In this document: positions 36,504 through 46,273 of the stretch, one piece after another
Layout: each line of letters starts with the position of its first letter
How positions within the stretch are numbered: position 1 is the stretch's first letter
NCBI GenBank assembly: GCA_045118335.1
Contig: JBGUXY010000049.1
Span: 1-64,000, forward strand
Origin: W1P20-047 sp045118335
Lineage (GTDB): Bacteria; Actinomycetota; Coriobacteriia; Coriobacteriales; Eggerthellaceae
Direction: 5' to 3'
Length of the DNA: 64,000 bases
The notes under the pieces: generated by a model
Told to the model about the DNA's origin: nothing
Databases searched by the model: none
Seen by the model: only the letters and a program-made list of their open reading frames with translations
Translations under genes and position numbers: made by a program

Positions 36504-36583
36504 GCTCTTTTCGCAAACGACCCGACTTGGCCGCTTTCCGGCAACCGGCTCGGGTAGCTTTCAATGATCGATAAAGGCCTTTC

Positions 36584-38488
36584 ATGTCCGACTCTCAGAG
36601 AAAAACACTCATCCGCATACTGGTGGCGCTGGCCATCTTCGTCGTGGTCATGCTCCTGCCCATCGATCGATGGTTTGAAAACCCCACGAACGTCTACGTG
36701 GAGTTCGCGCTGTTTTTGGTGCCCTATCTTCTGGCGGGCCACGACGTGCTGGGACGGGCGGTTCACGGCATCGCTCACGGGCAGGTGCTCGACGAGAACT
36801 TTCTCATGACAGTTGCCACCATCGGGGCATTTGCGCTCGTGTTCTTTCCCGAAAGCGAGCCGCACATGGCCGAAGGTGCAGCCGTGATGCTGTTCTATCA
36901 GATTGGAGAGCTGTTCCAGAACTACGCCGTTGGGAAGTCGCGCAAGAGCATTGCGGCCATGATGGACATTGCGCCCGACTATGCCAACGTCATGCAGGAT
37001 GGCGAGCTCGTGCAAGTCGACCCCTACGACATCGAAGTGGGACAGCAGATCGTGGTGAAGCCCGGCGAGCGCGTGCCGCTGGACGGAGTGGTGGTTTCCG
37101 GTCGCTCGCAGCTTGACACCGTGGCGCTCACTGGCGAATCGGTGCCGCGCGTCGTGGAGGAGGGCGGCGAGGTAGTGAGCGGCTGCGTGAACATGACCGG
37201 GGTCCTTGTCATGAGCGTGACCAGGCTTTTCGACGATTCGACGGTATCACGCATCCTGGAGCTGGTAGAAACCGCAAGCGAGAAGAAGGCTCGCACGGAA
37301 AACTTCATCACCCGGTTCGCTCGCTACTACACTCCGATCGTGGTGGGATTGGCGCTGGTTTTGGCTGTCTTGCCACCGCTGCTCACAAGCCAGACATGGT
37401 CGCAATGCGTGCAGAGTGCGCTCGTGTTTTTGGTGGTGAGCTGCCCGTGTGCGCTGGTGATTAGCGTGCCGCTTTCTTTTTTCGGAGGTATTGGGGCCGC
37501 AAGCCGGCTTGGCGTTCTGGTGAAGGGCTCGAATTACCTTGAAACGATGGCAGATGTGGATACCGTGGTCTTCGACAAGACGGGAACGCTCACGGATGGC
37601 ACGTTCAACGTGGTGGCCGTTCATGCGGAAAGCGGCCTCGATCCCGACCTCGTGCTCTCCCTTGCCGCTCATGCCGAAGCGTATTCCGATCATCCCATTG
37701 CCCTGTCGATCAAGGAGGCGTTTTCGGGCGAAATTGATGCGGCCCACATCGCCGGTGCCCGAGAAGAGAGCGGCCATGGGGTCTTTGCCACCGTGAACGA
37801 GCGCGTGGTAATGGTGGGCAACGACAAGATGATGAGCCAATACGGCGTCAACTGGCATGCCTGCGAGCTGACGGGCACCATTTTGCACGTATCGCTGGAT
37901 GGCGAATACGTGGGCCATATCGTCATCGCCGACGCCGTGAAGGAAGATGCCGCCCAAACCATAGTCGACCTGCACGAATCGGGGGTGCGTACCACCGTCA
38001 TGCTCACCGGCGACCGCGAAGATGTCGCTTCCGCTGTGGCAAGCCAGCTTGGTGTTGACGAATGCCATGCGCAGCTGCTGCCGCAGGACAAGGTTGAAAT
38101 CGTCGAGCGTCTGCTTGCGCAAGCGGGCGAGCGTGGCACCAAGCTCGCCTTCGTGGGTGACGGCATCAACGATGCTCCAGTGCTCATGCGCGCTGATGTG
38201 GGCATTGCCATGGGCGCCATGGGGTCGGATGCCGCCATCGAAGCCGCCGATATCGTGCTCATGGACGACAGGCCGTCCAAGATCGCGAGCGCGATGCGCA
38301 TCGCTCGCAAGACCATGCGCATCGTACGTCAAAACATCGTCTTCGCCATTGGCGTGAAAGTGCTCATCATGGTATTGGCCCTGCCCATCGTCGGTATCGC
38401 CAACATGTGGATGGCTGTCTTCGGCGATGTGGGTGTGGCCTGCCTCGCCATCCTCAACGCCATGCGCGCCATGCACGTGAAGCGATGA
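36584..38488 (+). CDS. zntA: P1B-type Zn/Cd-transporting ATPase
   Basis: A 634-residue metal efflux ATPase lacking an N-terminal HMA domain. It has eight predicted membrane helices. Landmarks are the actuator loop TGESVPR, the transmembrane metal site SCPCALVIS, the phosphorylation motif DKTGTLT, the nucleotide-domain HP (SDHPIALSI), the hinge GDGINDAPVL and the final helix FGDVGVACLAILNAMRAM. The CPC plus the late Gly-Asp-Val-Gly is the P1B-2 (Zn/Cd/Pb) pattern. It lies 80 bases after the HMA gene in an ArsR-controlled operon and acts in the inner membrane to export metal. Confidence 0.93.
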   Translation: MSDSQRKTLIRILVALAIFVVVMLLPIDRWFENPTNVYVEFALFLVPYLLAGHDVLGRAVHGIAHGQVLDENFLMTVATIGAFALVFFPESEPHMAEGAAVMLFYQIGELFQNYAVGKSRKSIAAMMDIAPDYANVMQDGELVQVDPYDIEVGQQIVVKPGERVPLDGVVVSGRSQLDTVALTGESVPRVVEEGGEVVSGCVNMTGVLVMSVTRLFDDSTVSRILELVETASEKKARTENFITRFARYYTPIVVGLALVLAVLPPLLTSQTWSQCVQSALVFLVVSCPCALVISVPLSFFGGIGAASRLGVLVKGSNYLETMADVDTVVFDKTGTLTDGTFNVVAVHAESGLDPDLVLSLAAHAEAYSDHPIALSIKEAFSGEIDAAHIAGAREESGHGVFATVNERVVMVGNDKMMSQYGVNWHACELTGTILHVSLDGEYVGHIVIADAVKEDAAQTIVDLHESGVRTTVMLTGDREDVASAVASQLGVDECHAQLLPQDKVEIVERLLAQAGERGTKLAFVGDGINDAPVLMRADVGIAMGAMGSDAAIEAADIVLMDDRPSKIASAMRIARKTMRIVRQNIVFAIGVKVLIMVLALPIVGIANMWMAVFGDVGVACLAILNAMRAMHVKR

Positions 38489-38622
38489 CTCCTCCATCAT
38501 CCTCGAGCGGGAAATGGCAATTCGGAAAAGATTTCGACGTCATGGGCGTGCAGGGCATGTTCGAACGTCAAATTCGGTAAAATCTTGCTGCACATGTCTA
38601 TATCCGCAGGTGGAGGAGTGTC

Positions 38623-40632
38623 ATGGGTTATCGCCGTATCCGTGTGGGCAGCATCGCCGCTTTCTTGGTCGTCGTCTTTGCAGCGTTGGCGTGCCTTGCC
38701 TCTTGTTCGCCGGGGGGCGGCTCCGAAGATGGGCTCGGTATCGACTTCGGGAAGAAATCGGGCGATTCGTGGACGGTGCTCGTGTACCTGTGCGGATCGA
38801 ACCTCGAGACCAACGGCGGGTATGCTACCCACAACATCGAGGAGCTCGCTTCGGTCGACCTGCCCGATAACGTGACTTTCGTGATACAGACCGGCGGTGC
38901 GAACGGCTGGCGCAACGAATGGGTGGATGCCGATGCCTTGCAGCGGTTTACCGTCGAAGATGGTGGGCTGGTGTTGCAAGACGAGCAGCCGCGTGCCTCG
39001 ATGGGCGCTGAGAGCACGTTTGCTGATTTCATAAGCTGGGGCGCTTCGAACTATCCCGCCGATCATTACATGCTCGTGTTCTGGGATCATGGCGGCGGTT
39101 CGCTTTCGGGCGTGTGCCTGGATGAAGGCGACGGCGATACGCTCACATTGCCGGAAATCCGCGAAGGGCTCGACTCCGCTGGTGTCACCTTCGACATCGT
39201 GGGCTTCGACACCTGTCTTATGGCCACGCTGGAAACGGCGCAGGTCATCGCTCCCCACGCCCATTACCTGGTGGCTTCCGAAGAGCTGGAACCTGCCGAG
39301 GGATGGGCGTGGGGTGCTTGGCCCACCTGGTTCGCCACGTCGCAAGATGAAGATGCAAGCGGATTGGGGATGGTGATCTGCGATACGTTCATGGACAAGT
39401 GCGCCGAGAACGATGTGGCAGATGCGGCCACCATGTCGGTTGTGGATCTATCAAAAATCGACGATGTCGCCGCCGCATTCGAGAACGCTTCCGTGGACAT
39501 GGCGCGCTCCACCGAGCAGCCCGTGCTGATGCAGCGGCTCGTGCAAGGTGCCCGCGACGTCGAATGCTTCGGTCACGCGAACTACATCGAGGGATACACC
39601 GACATGGTTGACCTCTCCGATCTTATGGTCTGCGTCGAGGATTCGGTGCCCGATTCCGCCTCGACGGTGAGGGAGGCCATAGGGGAAGCAGTGGTCTACG
39701 AACGACATGGTCAGTATCGCTCGCGGGCGACGGGCATCTCGGTGTTCTATCCGCTCAACATCGACCGCGACACGTTTCTGAACTATTTCTACGTGCTGAA
39801 GGATGCTCGTTGCGGAAACGTTGCCTACTTGCAGTACTTGGCAGTGCGTACCGGCACCTACGAGCAGGTCGACTGGGCAGATTGGGGAGTTGAAAGCCTC
39901 GATCCGGTAAACGAGGCGCAGGCGCTCGACGCTTTTGGTTGCCGTGGCGAAATCAATGAAGACGACCGCTATCAGGTGGTGATTACCGGCGATACGCGCT
40001 GGGTGGGTGGCGCGACGTTCAAGATGGGCGATGTGCTCGACGACGGAACGGTCGTGATGTTGGGGTCCGACAACAACATGGACCTGGAAATCGACCAAGC
40101 CACGGGCAAGGTGACCTACACCGACCGCTTCACCGGGCACTGGATGAATATCGGAGGCTGCTATGTGTACGCCGAAATCGTTGACATGGTGGCCGAAAAC
40201 GACGAGCCGTCCTACAACCTGTATTCGGTACCCGTGGAGCTCACGCGAAAGACGTCGTCGGATGATGCCGTGACGGTGCGCACGAACCTGCTCGTGAGTT
40301 ATGATTACCACACCGATTCTTACGAGGTGCTGTGCGCCTACGAAAACGCCGACGAAACGGGCATGGCCCCGAAGACCACGGAAGCCCTGCGCGAGGGAGA
40401 CGAGCTGCGCTTCCTCGTGGAGCGACAGGTCGACGGCGAAATGCAGTCGGGCTCGACCGGCACCATCGTGTGGAACGACGACGTGGTGGTGGAACCACGA
40501 CATGTGGGCGAGGGCAACTTCGTTTATATCGTGGAGGTGACAGACATTTTCGGCAACGTGTATACGCCCGATCCCGTGCTGTTCACCTTCGCGGATGGGA
40601 CGCGTTATGCGAAGATGCTCAAGATGGGTTAA
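38623..40632 (+). CDS. Clostripain family (C11) lipoprotein peptidase
   Basis: A 669-residue exported lipoprotein. The signal peptide ends at the lipobox LASC (Cys28), then a short Gly/Ser linker. The clostripain domain follows: WTVLVYLCGSNLE, then VFWDHGGGSLSG (catalytic His, about residue 155) and VGFDTCLMATLE (catalytic Cys, about residue 196). These are the family's His-Cys dyad positions, so it is probably an active Cys peptidase that typically cleaves after Arg/Lys. The C-terminal ~250 residues are beta-rich and unassigned. GGTGGAGGA precedes the start. A second lipoprotein gene follows after 29 bases, probably in the same transcript. Confidence 0.88.
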   Translation: MGYRRIRVGSIAAFLVVVFAALACLASCSPGGGSEDGLGIDFGKKSGDSWTVLVYLCGSNLETNGGYATHNIEELASVDLPDNVTFVIQTGGANGWRNEWVDADALQRFTVEDGGLVLQDEQPRASMGAESTFADFISWGASNYPADHYMLVFWDHGGGSLSGVCLDEGDGDTLTLPEIREGLDSAGVTFDIVGFDTCLMATLETAQVIAPHAHYLVASEELEPAEGWAWGAWPTWFATSQDEDASGLGMVICDTFMDKCAENDVADAATMSVVDLSKIDDVAAAFENASVDMARSTEQPVLMQRLVQGARDVECFGHANYIEGYTDMVDLSDLMVCVEDSVPDSASTVREAIGEAVVYERHGQYRSRATGISVFYPLNIDRDTFLNYFYVLKDARCGNVAYLQYLAVRTGTYEQVDWADWGVESLDPVNEAQALDAFGCRGEINEDDRYQVVITGDTRWVGGATFKMGDVLDDGTVVMLGSDNNMDLEIDQATGKVTYTDRFTGHWMNIGGCYVYAEIVDMVAENDEPSYNLYSVPVELTRKTSSDDAVTVRTNLLVSYDYHTDSYEVLCAYENADETGMAPKTTEALREGDELRFLVERQVDGEMQSGSTGTIVWNDDVVVEPRHVGEGNFVYIVEVTDIFGNVYTPDPVLFTFADGTRYAKMLKMG

Positions 40633-40661
40633 TTGGCAGGTAAAGAGAGAGGATGAATGCC

Positions 40662-41504
40662 ATGTACAAGACAACGAGGAAAGAAGGCTTGTCTTCCCGG
40701 GCGAAGAGGATTGCCCTGTTGGCAGCCATGGCGCTGGCAGCAGCCCTTGTGTGCGGCCTGATCGTTGGCTGCAGCCCGAGTGGATCGGATGATGCTGCTG
40801 ACGAGGGCACCACCGAAGCTGTCGAGGAAACTGCCGACGAAGCCGCAGGTGAGGCTGCCGAAGAAGCTACCGGCGCCGCTGCCGAAGGTGACATGGACGT
40901 GCTCGGTGGCATCGAAGATGCCGACGCCGCTGAAGCGGGTGATAGCGACGCTACGATGGATGCTGGCGACGTGAACGAGTACTCTGACGCGCTGGCACAA
41001 GACGAAGAGTCGCGCGACGCAGGGTCTAATGCCAACATGCAGACCATCGGCAGCCGCGCAGTGGGCTATATGGCCATCCCCAGTACCTGGGTTGACCGCA
41101 TCGAGGATGTTGACCCGAATCTCGTCGATGCCTACGAGATGGTGTATTACGCCGATCCCGATTCGGAGTACACCTCGGCGGCGTATTCGCACTTCGCGTT
41201 TTCCAAGGCCGTGCAGATGAAGGTAATGCCCACGTCGTATCGTGAGGTTGCCGAAGGCATTGCCGAATCTTACAAGAACAGCGAAATCACCGGCGACTTC
41301 GACCAGTGCGAGACCATGATCGGTGGACGTGACGCCATCTTGCTGGTGACCTCGATTCCTGTAGACAACCAGCTCATGTGCACGATCGTGATCGACCGCG
41401 ATGGCGATGGGCATGCGGCGCTCGCCATCACCTGCAACTGCGGCGCAAACACCGACGAAGCCGAAGAGGTCCTGTCTTACCTGGCCACCTGGCAGCCTGC
41501 ATAA
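40662..41504 (+). CDS. Lipoprotein with acidic linker
   Basis: A 280-residue lipoprotein with lipobox IVGC (Cys37 from this start), a long Ala/Glu/Asp-rich linker (about 45-125) and a globular C-terminal domain of ~150 residues beginning near GYMAIPSTWVDRI. That region has the alternating pattern of small surface domains related to PsbP-like or DUF1795-type folds, but I cannot assign it firmly. The start at 40662 has AGAGAGG nine bases upstream; ATG at 40653 is nearly on top of that site and less likely. It follows the clostripain gene closely and may be a substrate or partner of it, which is only an inference. Confidence 0.7.
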   Translation: MYKTTRKEGLSSRAKRIALLAAMALAAALVCGLIVGCSPSGSDDAADEGTTEAVEETADEAAGEAAEEATGAAAEGDMDVLGGIEDADAAEAGDSDATMDAGDVNEYSDALAQDEESRDAGSNANMQTIGSRAVGYMAIPSTWVDRIEDVDPNLVDAYEMVYYADPDSEYTSAAYSHFAFSKAVQMKVMPTSYREVAEGIAESYKNSEITGDFDQCETMIGGRDAILLVTSIPVDNQLMCTIVIDRDGDGHAALAITCNCGANTDEAEEVLSYLATWQPA

Positions 41505-41554
41505 ACCGCTGCCGGTTCGGTCTCCAATACGGTTTTACTGGGGCACCCCAATTC

Positions 41555-41620
41555 TGAAGTGAACCCCGATAGTTGGACTGGAAACAAGAGTTTCCAGTCC
41601 AACTTTTGGTGTCTAGTTCA
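41555..41620. mobile_element. 66-bp palindromic element resembling paired IS3-family ends
   Basis: Two 31-base arms (41555-41585 and 41590-41620) are inverted around AAGA. The inner 15 bp are perfect, and overall 25 of 31 positions match. Each outer end begins TGAA and runs into AGTTGGAC, a pattern typical of IS3/IS150-type terminal repeats. No transposase gene is present. TTTT follows the inner palindrome, so it may also act as a terminator after the lipoprotein gene. Confidence 0.5.
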
Positions 41621-41689
41621 ATTCGGGCGCCCTTCTTGGGTGTGTCGAGGGACGGTGTTTGGTGCATATGGGCGCACTCAATGCGTAAA

Positions 41690-41721
41690 ACCCCGTCTTC
41701 CAAAAGGCAAGGAGGCGGGGT
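41690..41721 (+). terminator. Imperfect stem-loop upstream of cysD
   Basis: A ~10-bp stem with two wobble pairs (41690-41700 with 41711-41721) encloses a 10-base loop. It could end the preceding lipoprotein transcript or be part of the cys leader. Confidence 0.35.
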
Positions 41722-41827
41722 GCGGTCATAGGGTTTTTCTGATATGCCGCAATTCAGCGACGTTTAGGGTAATATTCTAGGTTGGCTCGATAGCTTAGAT
41801 AAAACAACTGCAGTGGAGTTGCCGTAT

Positions 41828-42739
41828 ATGAACAAGCAGACTCATCTAGACCGGCTCGAAGCCGAAGCGATATACATCATGCGCGAGGTGGCCGCCCAGT
41901 GCGAGAAGCCGGTCATGCTGTATTCCATCGGCAAAGACAGCTCCACCATGCTCCACATCGCGCGCAAGGCGTTTTATCCGGAAACGCCCCCGTTTCCATT
42001 CATGCACGTTGACACGACGTGGAAGTTTCACGAGATGGTGGAGTTTCGCGATCGCAAAGCAGCCGAATACGGGCTCGATTTGATCGTGTATGTGAATGAG
42101 GATGGCGTTCGAAGGGGCGTGAACCCGTTCACATACGGTGCGGCCTACACCGACATCATGAAAACCGAGGCTCTGAAAGACGCCATGCGCAAATACGGTT
42201 TTACCGCTGCATTTGGAGGCGGCAGGCGCGAGGAAGAGAAATCCCGCGCGAAGGAGCGGGTGTTCAGCTTCCGCAACGCCGAGCAGGCGTGGGACCCGAA
42301 AAACCAGCGCCCCGAGATGTGGAAGCTCTACAATGCGGAAATCAACCAGGGCGAGAGCGTGCGCGTGTTCCCGCTTTCCAACTGGACCGAGGCTGACATC
42401 TGGGAATACATCCGCCGCGAGAACATCGAGATCGTACCGCTGTACTTTGCCAAGGAGCGGCCGTGCGTGGAATACAACGGGTCGACCATCATGGTCGACG
42501 ACGAGCGCATCGTGCACTACCTCGATCTCGCACCCGAAGATATCCAGATGAAGATGGTGCGATTCCGCACGTTGGGCTGCTATCCGCTTACCGGCGCGGT
42601 TGAGTCCACCGCCACGACGCTCGACGAAATCGTGGCCGAAACGCTGGGCGCCACGCACAGCGAGCGCATCACGCGCGTCATCGACAAGGACGGCGGCCGT
42701 GCAAGCATGGAAAAGCGCAAGCGGGAGGGGTATTTCTAA
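41828..42739 (+). CDS. cysD: Sulfate adenylyltransferase subunit 2
   Basis: A 303-residue ATP-PPase-family protein that, with CysN, forms adenosine 5'-phosphosulfate from ATP and sulfate. The PP-loop is MLYSIGKDSSTMLHI (about residue 30). Further family blocks are PFPFMHVDTTWKF, GFTAAFGGGRREEEKSRAKERVFS, SNWTEADIWEYI and GCYPLTGAVES. The length equals the usual ~300. The ATG at 41828 follows TGGAG. The cysN-cysC gene begins one base after its stop codon with its own GGGAGGGG, so the two are co-translated and form the complex. Confidence 0.95.
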   Translation: MNKQTHLDRLEAEAIYIMREVAAQCEKPVMLYSIGKDSSTMLHIARKAFYPETPPFPFMHVDTTWKFHEMVEFRDRKAAEYGLDLIVYVNEDGVRRGVNPFTYGAAYTDIMKTEALKDAMRKYGFTAAFGGGRREEEKSRAKERVFSFRNAEQAWDPKNQRPEMWKLYNAEINQGESVRVFPLSNWTEADIWEYIRRENIEIVPLYFAKERPCVEYNGSTIMVDDERIVHYLDLAPEDIQMKMVRFRTLGCYPLTGAVESTATTLDEIVAETLGATHSERITRVIDKDGGRASMEKRKREGYF

Positions 42740-42740
42740 G

Positions 42741-44573
42741 ATGAAGCAGCTTTTGAAGTTCCTCACCTGCGGCAGCGTGGACGATGGCAAGTCCACGCTC
42801 ATTGGGCACATGCTCTACGACGCCAAGCTCATCTTCGCCGACCAGAAGCAGGCTCTGGAGCTGGAAAGCCAGGTAGGGTCCGCCGGCGGGGAAATAGACT
42901 ATTCGCTGCTACTCGACGGCCTGCAGGCCGAACACGAGCAGGGCATCACCATTGACGTGGCGTACCGCTTCTTCTCTACGAAGCGGCGCAGCTTCATCGT
43001 GGCAGACTCCCCGGGTCATGAGGAATACACGCGAAACATGGCCGTTGGCGCGAGCTTTGCCGACCTAGCAGTAATCTTGCTCGACGCCACGAAGGGCATC
43101 CTTCCCCAGACGCGCCGGCACACGCGCATCTGCGCGCTGTGCGGCATCCAGGACTTCGTGTTCGCCGTGAACAAGATGGATCTGGTCGATTTCGACGAGC
43201 GGGTGTTCGGCGAAATCGAGGCGGCGATTCGCCTGATGGTCGCCGAATACCCAGTTCATACCCTGGCCATAATCCCCACGTCGGCCGTGGCGGGCGACAA
43301 TCTTGCGAACGTGAGCGATCGCACCCCCTGGTATTGCGGGATGCCGCTGCTCGAGTACCTGGAGACCGTCGAACCGCTCCGTCAAGAGATGAGCGATGGC
43401 TTCTGCCTGCCCGTCCAGCGCGTGAGTCGTCCCGACCGCACATTCCGCGGGTTTCAGGGGCAGATTGCCATGGGCCGGGTTCGCATGGGCGACTGCGTGA
43501 GGGTGCTGCCCAGCGGCCAGGAAGCGTGCGTTTCGCGTATCTTGGCTGCGGGGGAAGACGTTGACGAGGCCGTGTTCGGGCAACCCGTGTCGTTGTGTCT
43601 GGACCGGGAAGTCGATGTATCGCGCGGTTGCGTGATCGTGCGCGACATGCGCCCGTATATCACCGACAGCTTCGCAGTTACCATGCTGTGGTTCGACGAT
43701 GCCCCTCTGGCGCTGTGGCGCAGTTACCTGCTGAAGGTTGGCACTGCCACCATTCCCGCGATGGTGACCAAGGTCCGCTATGGCATCGACATCAACACCG
43801 GCGAGCATCTGGATGCTCAAATGCTGGAGAAAAACGGAATCGCTCTCGTTGAGGTGAAGACGAACCAGCCTGTGGTGATCGATGCGTTCTCGCATGCTCC
43901 CATGATTGGCGAGCTCATCCTCATCGACCGCGTAAGCCACGCCACGGCGGCATGCGGCGTGGTGGAGTTCCCGCTGGCTGTCGAGGGCAGGGTCATCACC
44001 CAGGAGCTTTCCGTCACGCGGCAGATGCGCGAGCAGCGCAATGCGCATCGGGCCCTGACCGTGTGGTTCACCGGCCTTTCGGGGGCGGGGAAGTCGACTC
44101 TGGCCGATGCCGTGGAGCGCAGGCTCTTCGCGCGTGGCGTGCAGACCATGGTGCTCGATGGCGATAACGTGCGCATGGGCTTGAACAAGAACCTGGGCTT
44201 TTCGGCGGAAGACCGATCCGAGAACATCCGGCGTGTTGCAGAAGCGGCCAAGCTGCTCAACGATGCGGGTGTAGTGGTGCTCACGGCGTTCATCTCGCCG
44301 TTTTCCGCCGACCGCGCTGCAGCCCGCGAGGTGATCGGCGATTCCTTCGTGGAAGTGTACGTGAACACGCCTGTCGAGGAGTGCGAGCGACGCGATGTGA
44401 AGGGCTTGTACGAGAAGGCCCGCCGTGGCGAGATTCGCGAGTTCACCGGCGTGTCGAGCCCATACGAAGCCCCGCAGGACCCAGATGTCGTGGTCGATAC
44501 CGCAAACGCGACCGTGGACGAGTCGGCTGATGCCGTGCTTCGCGAGCTCGAGGGGCGCCTTGTCCTGGCTTAG
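42741..44573 (+). CDS. cysNC: Sulfate adenylyltransferase subunit 1 / APS kinase fusion
   Basis: A 610-residue bifunctional protein. The N-terminal ~430 residues are the EF-Tu-like GTPase CysN (G1 GSVDDGKST, G3 ADSPGHEEYTRNM, G4 AVNKMDL), which drives APS synthesis with CysD. The rest is APS kinase CysC (P-loop FTGLSGAGKST at about 447, then LDGDNVRMGLNKNLGFS and FISPF), giving PAPS. Fusions of this kind are known as NodQ/CysNC. Production of PAPS rather than only APS fits the sulfotransferase found about 8 kb downstream. The 3' end overlaps the following transporter gene by 14 bases. Confidence 0.95.
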   Translation: MKQLLKFLTCGSVDDGKSTLIGHMLYDAKLIFADQKQALELESQVGSAGGEIDYSLLLDGLQAEHEQGITIDVAYRFFSTKRRSFIVADSPGHEEYTRNMAVGASFADLAVILLDATKGILPQTRRHTRICALCGIQDFVFAVNKMDLVDFDERVFGEIEAAIRLMVAEYPVHTLAIIPTSAVAGDNLANVSDRTPWYCGMPLLEYLETVEPLRQEMSDGFCLPVQRVSRPDRTFRGFQGQIAMGRVRMGDCVRVLPSGQEACVSRILAAGEDVDEAVFGQPVSLCLDREVDVSRGCVIVRDMRPYITDSFAVTMLWFDDAPLALWRSYLLKVGTATIPAMVTKVRYGIDINTGEHLDAQMLEKNGIALVEVKTNQPVVIDAFSHAPMIGELILIDRVSHATAACGVVEFPLAVEGRVITQELSVTRQMREQRNAHRALTVWFTGLSGAGKSTLADAVERRLFARGVQTMVLDGDNVRMGLNKNLGFSAEDRSENIRRVAEAAKLLNDAGVVVLTAFISPFSADRAAAREVIGDSFVEVYVNTPVEECERRDVKGLYEKARRGEIREFTGVSSPYEAPQDPDVVVDTANATVDESADAVLRELEGRLVLA

Positions 44574-46047
44574 CGAACATAAAGCCGGTATCCGTCGCTT
44601 AGTGCCCACTCTCATGAAGGTGGGCTGCGTGGGCTTTGGCGGCGGCAGCGCTCTTATTCCCGTGCTCCATCAGGAAGCCGTGGAACGCGAGCAACTTATC
44701 TCCGAAGACGATTTCAACAAGGACGTGGTGGTAGCCACCATCACTCCTGGCGCCCTGCCGGTCGAGATATCCGCCGGCATCGGGCGCGAGCTGGCGGGCG
44801 TGCCCGGCATGGTGCTCGGGGCAACCTCCATCGCGTTTCCCGGCGTGCTGGTGGTGGTACTCGTATGCTCGCTTTTGGCAAGCTTCGGCGATATCCTCAC
44901 CCAGCAGATCAACTTTCTGGCCATCGGGGTTTCGGGCTACATCATCGCCGTTCTCTTCGGCTACGTGGAAGACACGATGCGCATCGAGCGGCAGAGCCAA
45001 AGGTGGCGATACGGCCTGCCCATCATCATCTTGGTTTTCGCGCTCACATGTGGCAAGCAGCTGCACCGCCTCCTCGAGCTGTCAAGCGACTACATCACGG
45101 TATTCGGTATCTCGACCGTGAACATGATGGCCGTGGCGCTGTTCGTTATCTTCTGGACCCGCGGCCAGTTCACGAAGCAGCGCTTGATTCCCGCTGCCCT
45201 GATTTCGCTTGCATACTGTCTGAGTCTGGGCGGCTTGAGCGGTCTGATTAACGGCCTCCTCGACATCAACTGGCTGCGCAATGTGCTTCGGGCGGTCATG
45301 CTGGCCATGTCGGCTTACGGCATCTGGTGCAGCTTCAAGGCCAGCAGGAGCGAGGTTTCCCTGAGTCCACGCCGCACCGTTGTCGAGTTCGCTGCGTGCC
45401 TTGGCATCATCGCCATGGCGGCCGCGCTGTCGATGGTGGTGGGTGTCGATGGGCCAGTGTATGTCTACAAGGGGTGCCTGAGCAGCATCCTCTCTTTCGG
45501 TGGCGGTGATGCCTACCTGGCCATCGCCGGTGGCATGTTCGTGTCTGGTGGCATGATTGCCTACCAGGCGTTCTACTCGATCCTCGTACCGGTTGCCAAT
45601 GCATCGCCCGGCTCGATTCTTTGCGAGGTGCTATCAGGCGTGGGGTATTTCCTCGGCTTGGGAATTACCGGGAGCATCTGGGGTGGCTATCTGCTTGCAC
45701 TGTGCGGGTTCGCCTGCTCCATCGCCATGTCGTGCATCACGTTTTCCGTGGTGAACTTTCTCTACGAGCGCTTCGAGGACCTTTCCATCCTGGATTCGCT
45801 CAAGCGCTTGATCCGGCCGATCATCTCCGGTCTTCTGCTCACCGTAGTCTTAGGGTTTTTGTACAACTGCCTGTCCATGGGAAACAACGCCTCGTGGCCT
45901 GGCTGGATCGCCGTTGGGCTGTGCGTGGCGCTTGCGTATGCGAACTGGCATGTGGGCAAGCACTTTTCCGTGAAGCCCCTCTACATGGTATTCGGATCTG
46001 CGGCTTTCTCCGTGGTGGTGTGCAACGTTTTGGGAATCGTGTTCTAA
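44560..46047 (+). CDS. ChrA family transporter (possible sulfate permease)
   Basis: A 495-residue membrane protein with the two-fold repeat of the chromate-ion transporter family. The first half starts MKVGCVGFGGGSALIPVL and continues TITPGALPVEISAGIGRELAG. The second half shows LSFGGGDAYLAIAGGMFV, ANASPGSILCEVLSGVGYFLG and several further helices. About ten membrane segments are predicted. The start is uncertain: I chose TTG at 44560, which has GAGGGG just upstream and overlaps cysNC; GTG or ATG codons near 44600-44613 would remove part of the N-terminus. Chromate is a sulfate analogue, and the overlap with the sulfate-activating genes suggests sulfate transport, which is inference. Confidence 0.8.
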   Translation: MSWLSEHKAGIRRLVPTLMKVGCVGFGGGSALIPVLHQEAVEREQLISEDDFNKDVVVATITPGALPVEISAGIGRELAGVPGMVLGATSIAFPGVLVVVLVCSLLASFGDILTQQINFLAIGVSGYIIAVLFGYVEDTMRIERQSQRWRYGLPIIILVFALTCGKQLHRLLELSSDYITVFGISTVNMMAVALFVIFWTRGQFTKQRLIPAALISLAYCLSLGGLSGLINGLLDINWLRNVLRAVMLAMSAYGIWCSFKASRSEVSLSPRRTVVEFAACLGIIAMAAALSMVVGVDGPVYVYKGCLSSILSFGGGDAYLAIAGGMFVSGGMIAYQAFYSILVPVANASPGSILCEVLSGVGYFLGLGITGSIWGGYLLALCGFACSIAMSCITFSVVNFLYERFEDLSILDSLKRLIRPIISGLLLTVVLGFLYNCLSMGNNASWPGWIAVGLCVALAYANWHVGKHFSVKPLYMVFGSAAFSVVVCNVLGIVF

Positions 46048-46273
46048 GGCATTCCCGCCAAGTTTCCTTTGAGCTCTCCCATATGTCCAAGAAATTGCAA
46101 TTTCCGCCCGATTGGATTGTCTGCTGGTATAGGCAACCCCAATAACGCTCAAGAATGTTTATGAAATATTGCATATGCGCAGCTGGTATCATTGAAACAC
46201 CGTTATTGCAGGCGGGAGGTGATGTAGGGAACGGGAATTCGCCCGCCTCGCAAGGTGAGAAGGAGGATGTTCT

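Larger units (their letters stand above)
41505..41827. other. Intergenic region before cysD
   Basis: A 323-base gap containing the 66-bp palindromic element (41555-41620) and a second imperfect stem-loop (41690-41721). The stretch before cysD is A/T-richer and should carry the cys promoter, but I cannot place it with confidence. Confidence 0.5.

Noticed and set aside
35639..37015. 450-codon upstream extension of the CydDC frame on the minus strand
   Set aside because: It crosses the arsR, HMA and zntA genes antisense; the CydD membrane domain and a ribosome binding site begin at 35638.
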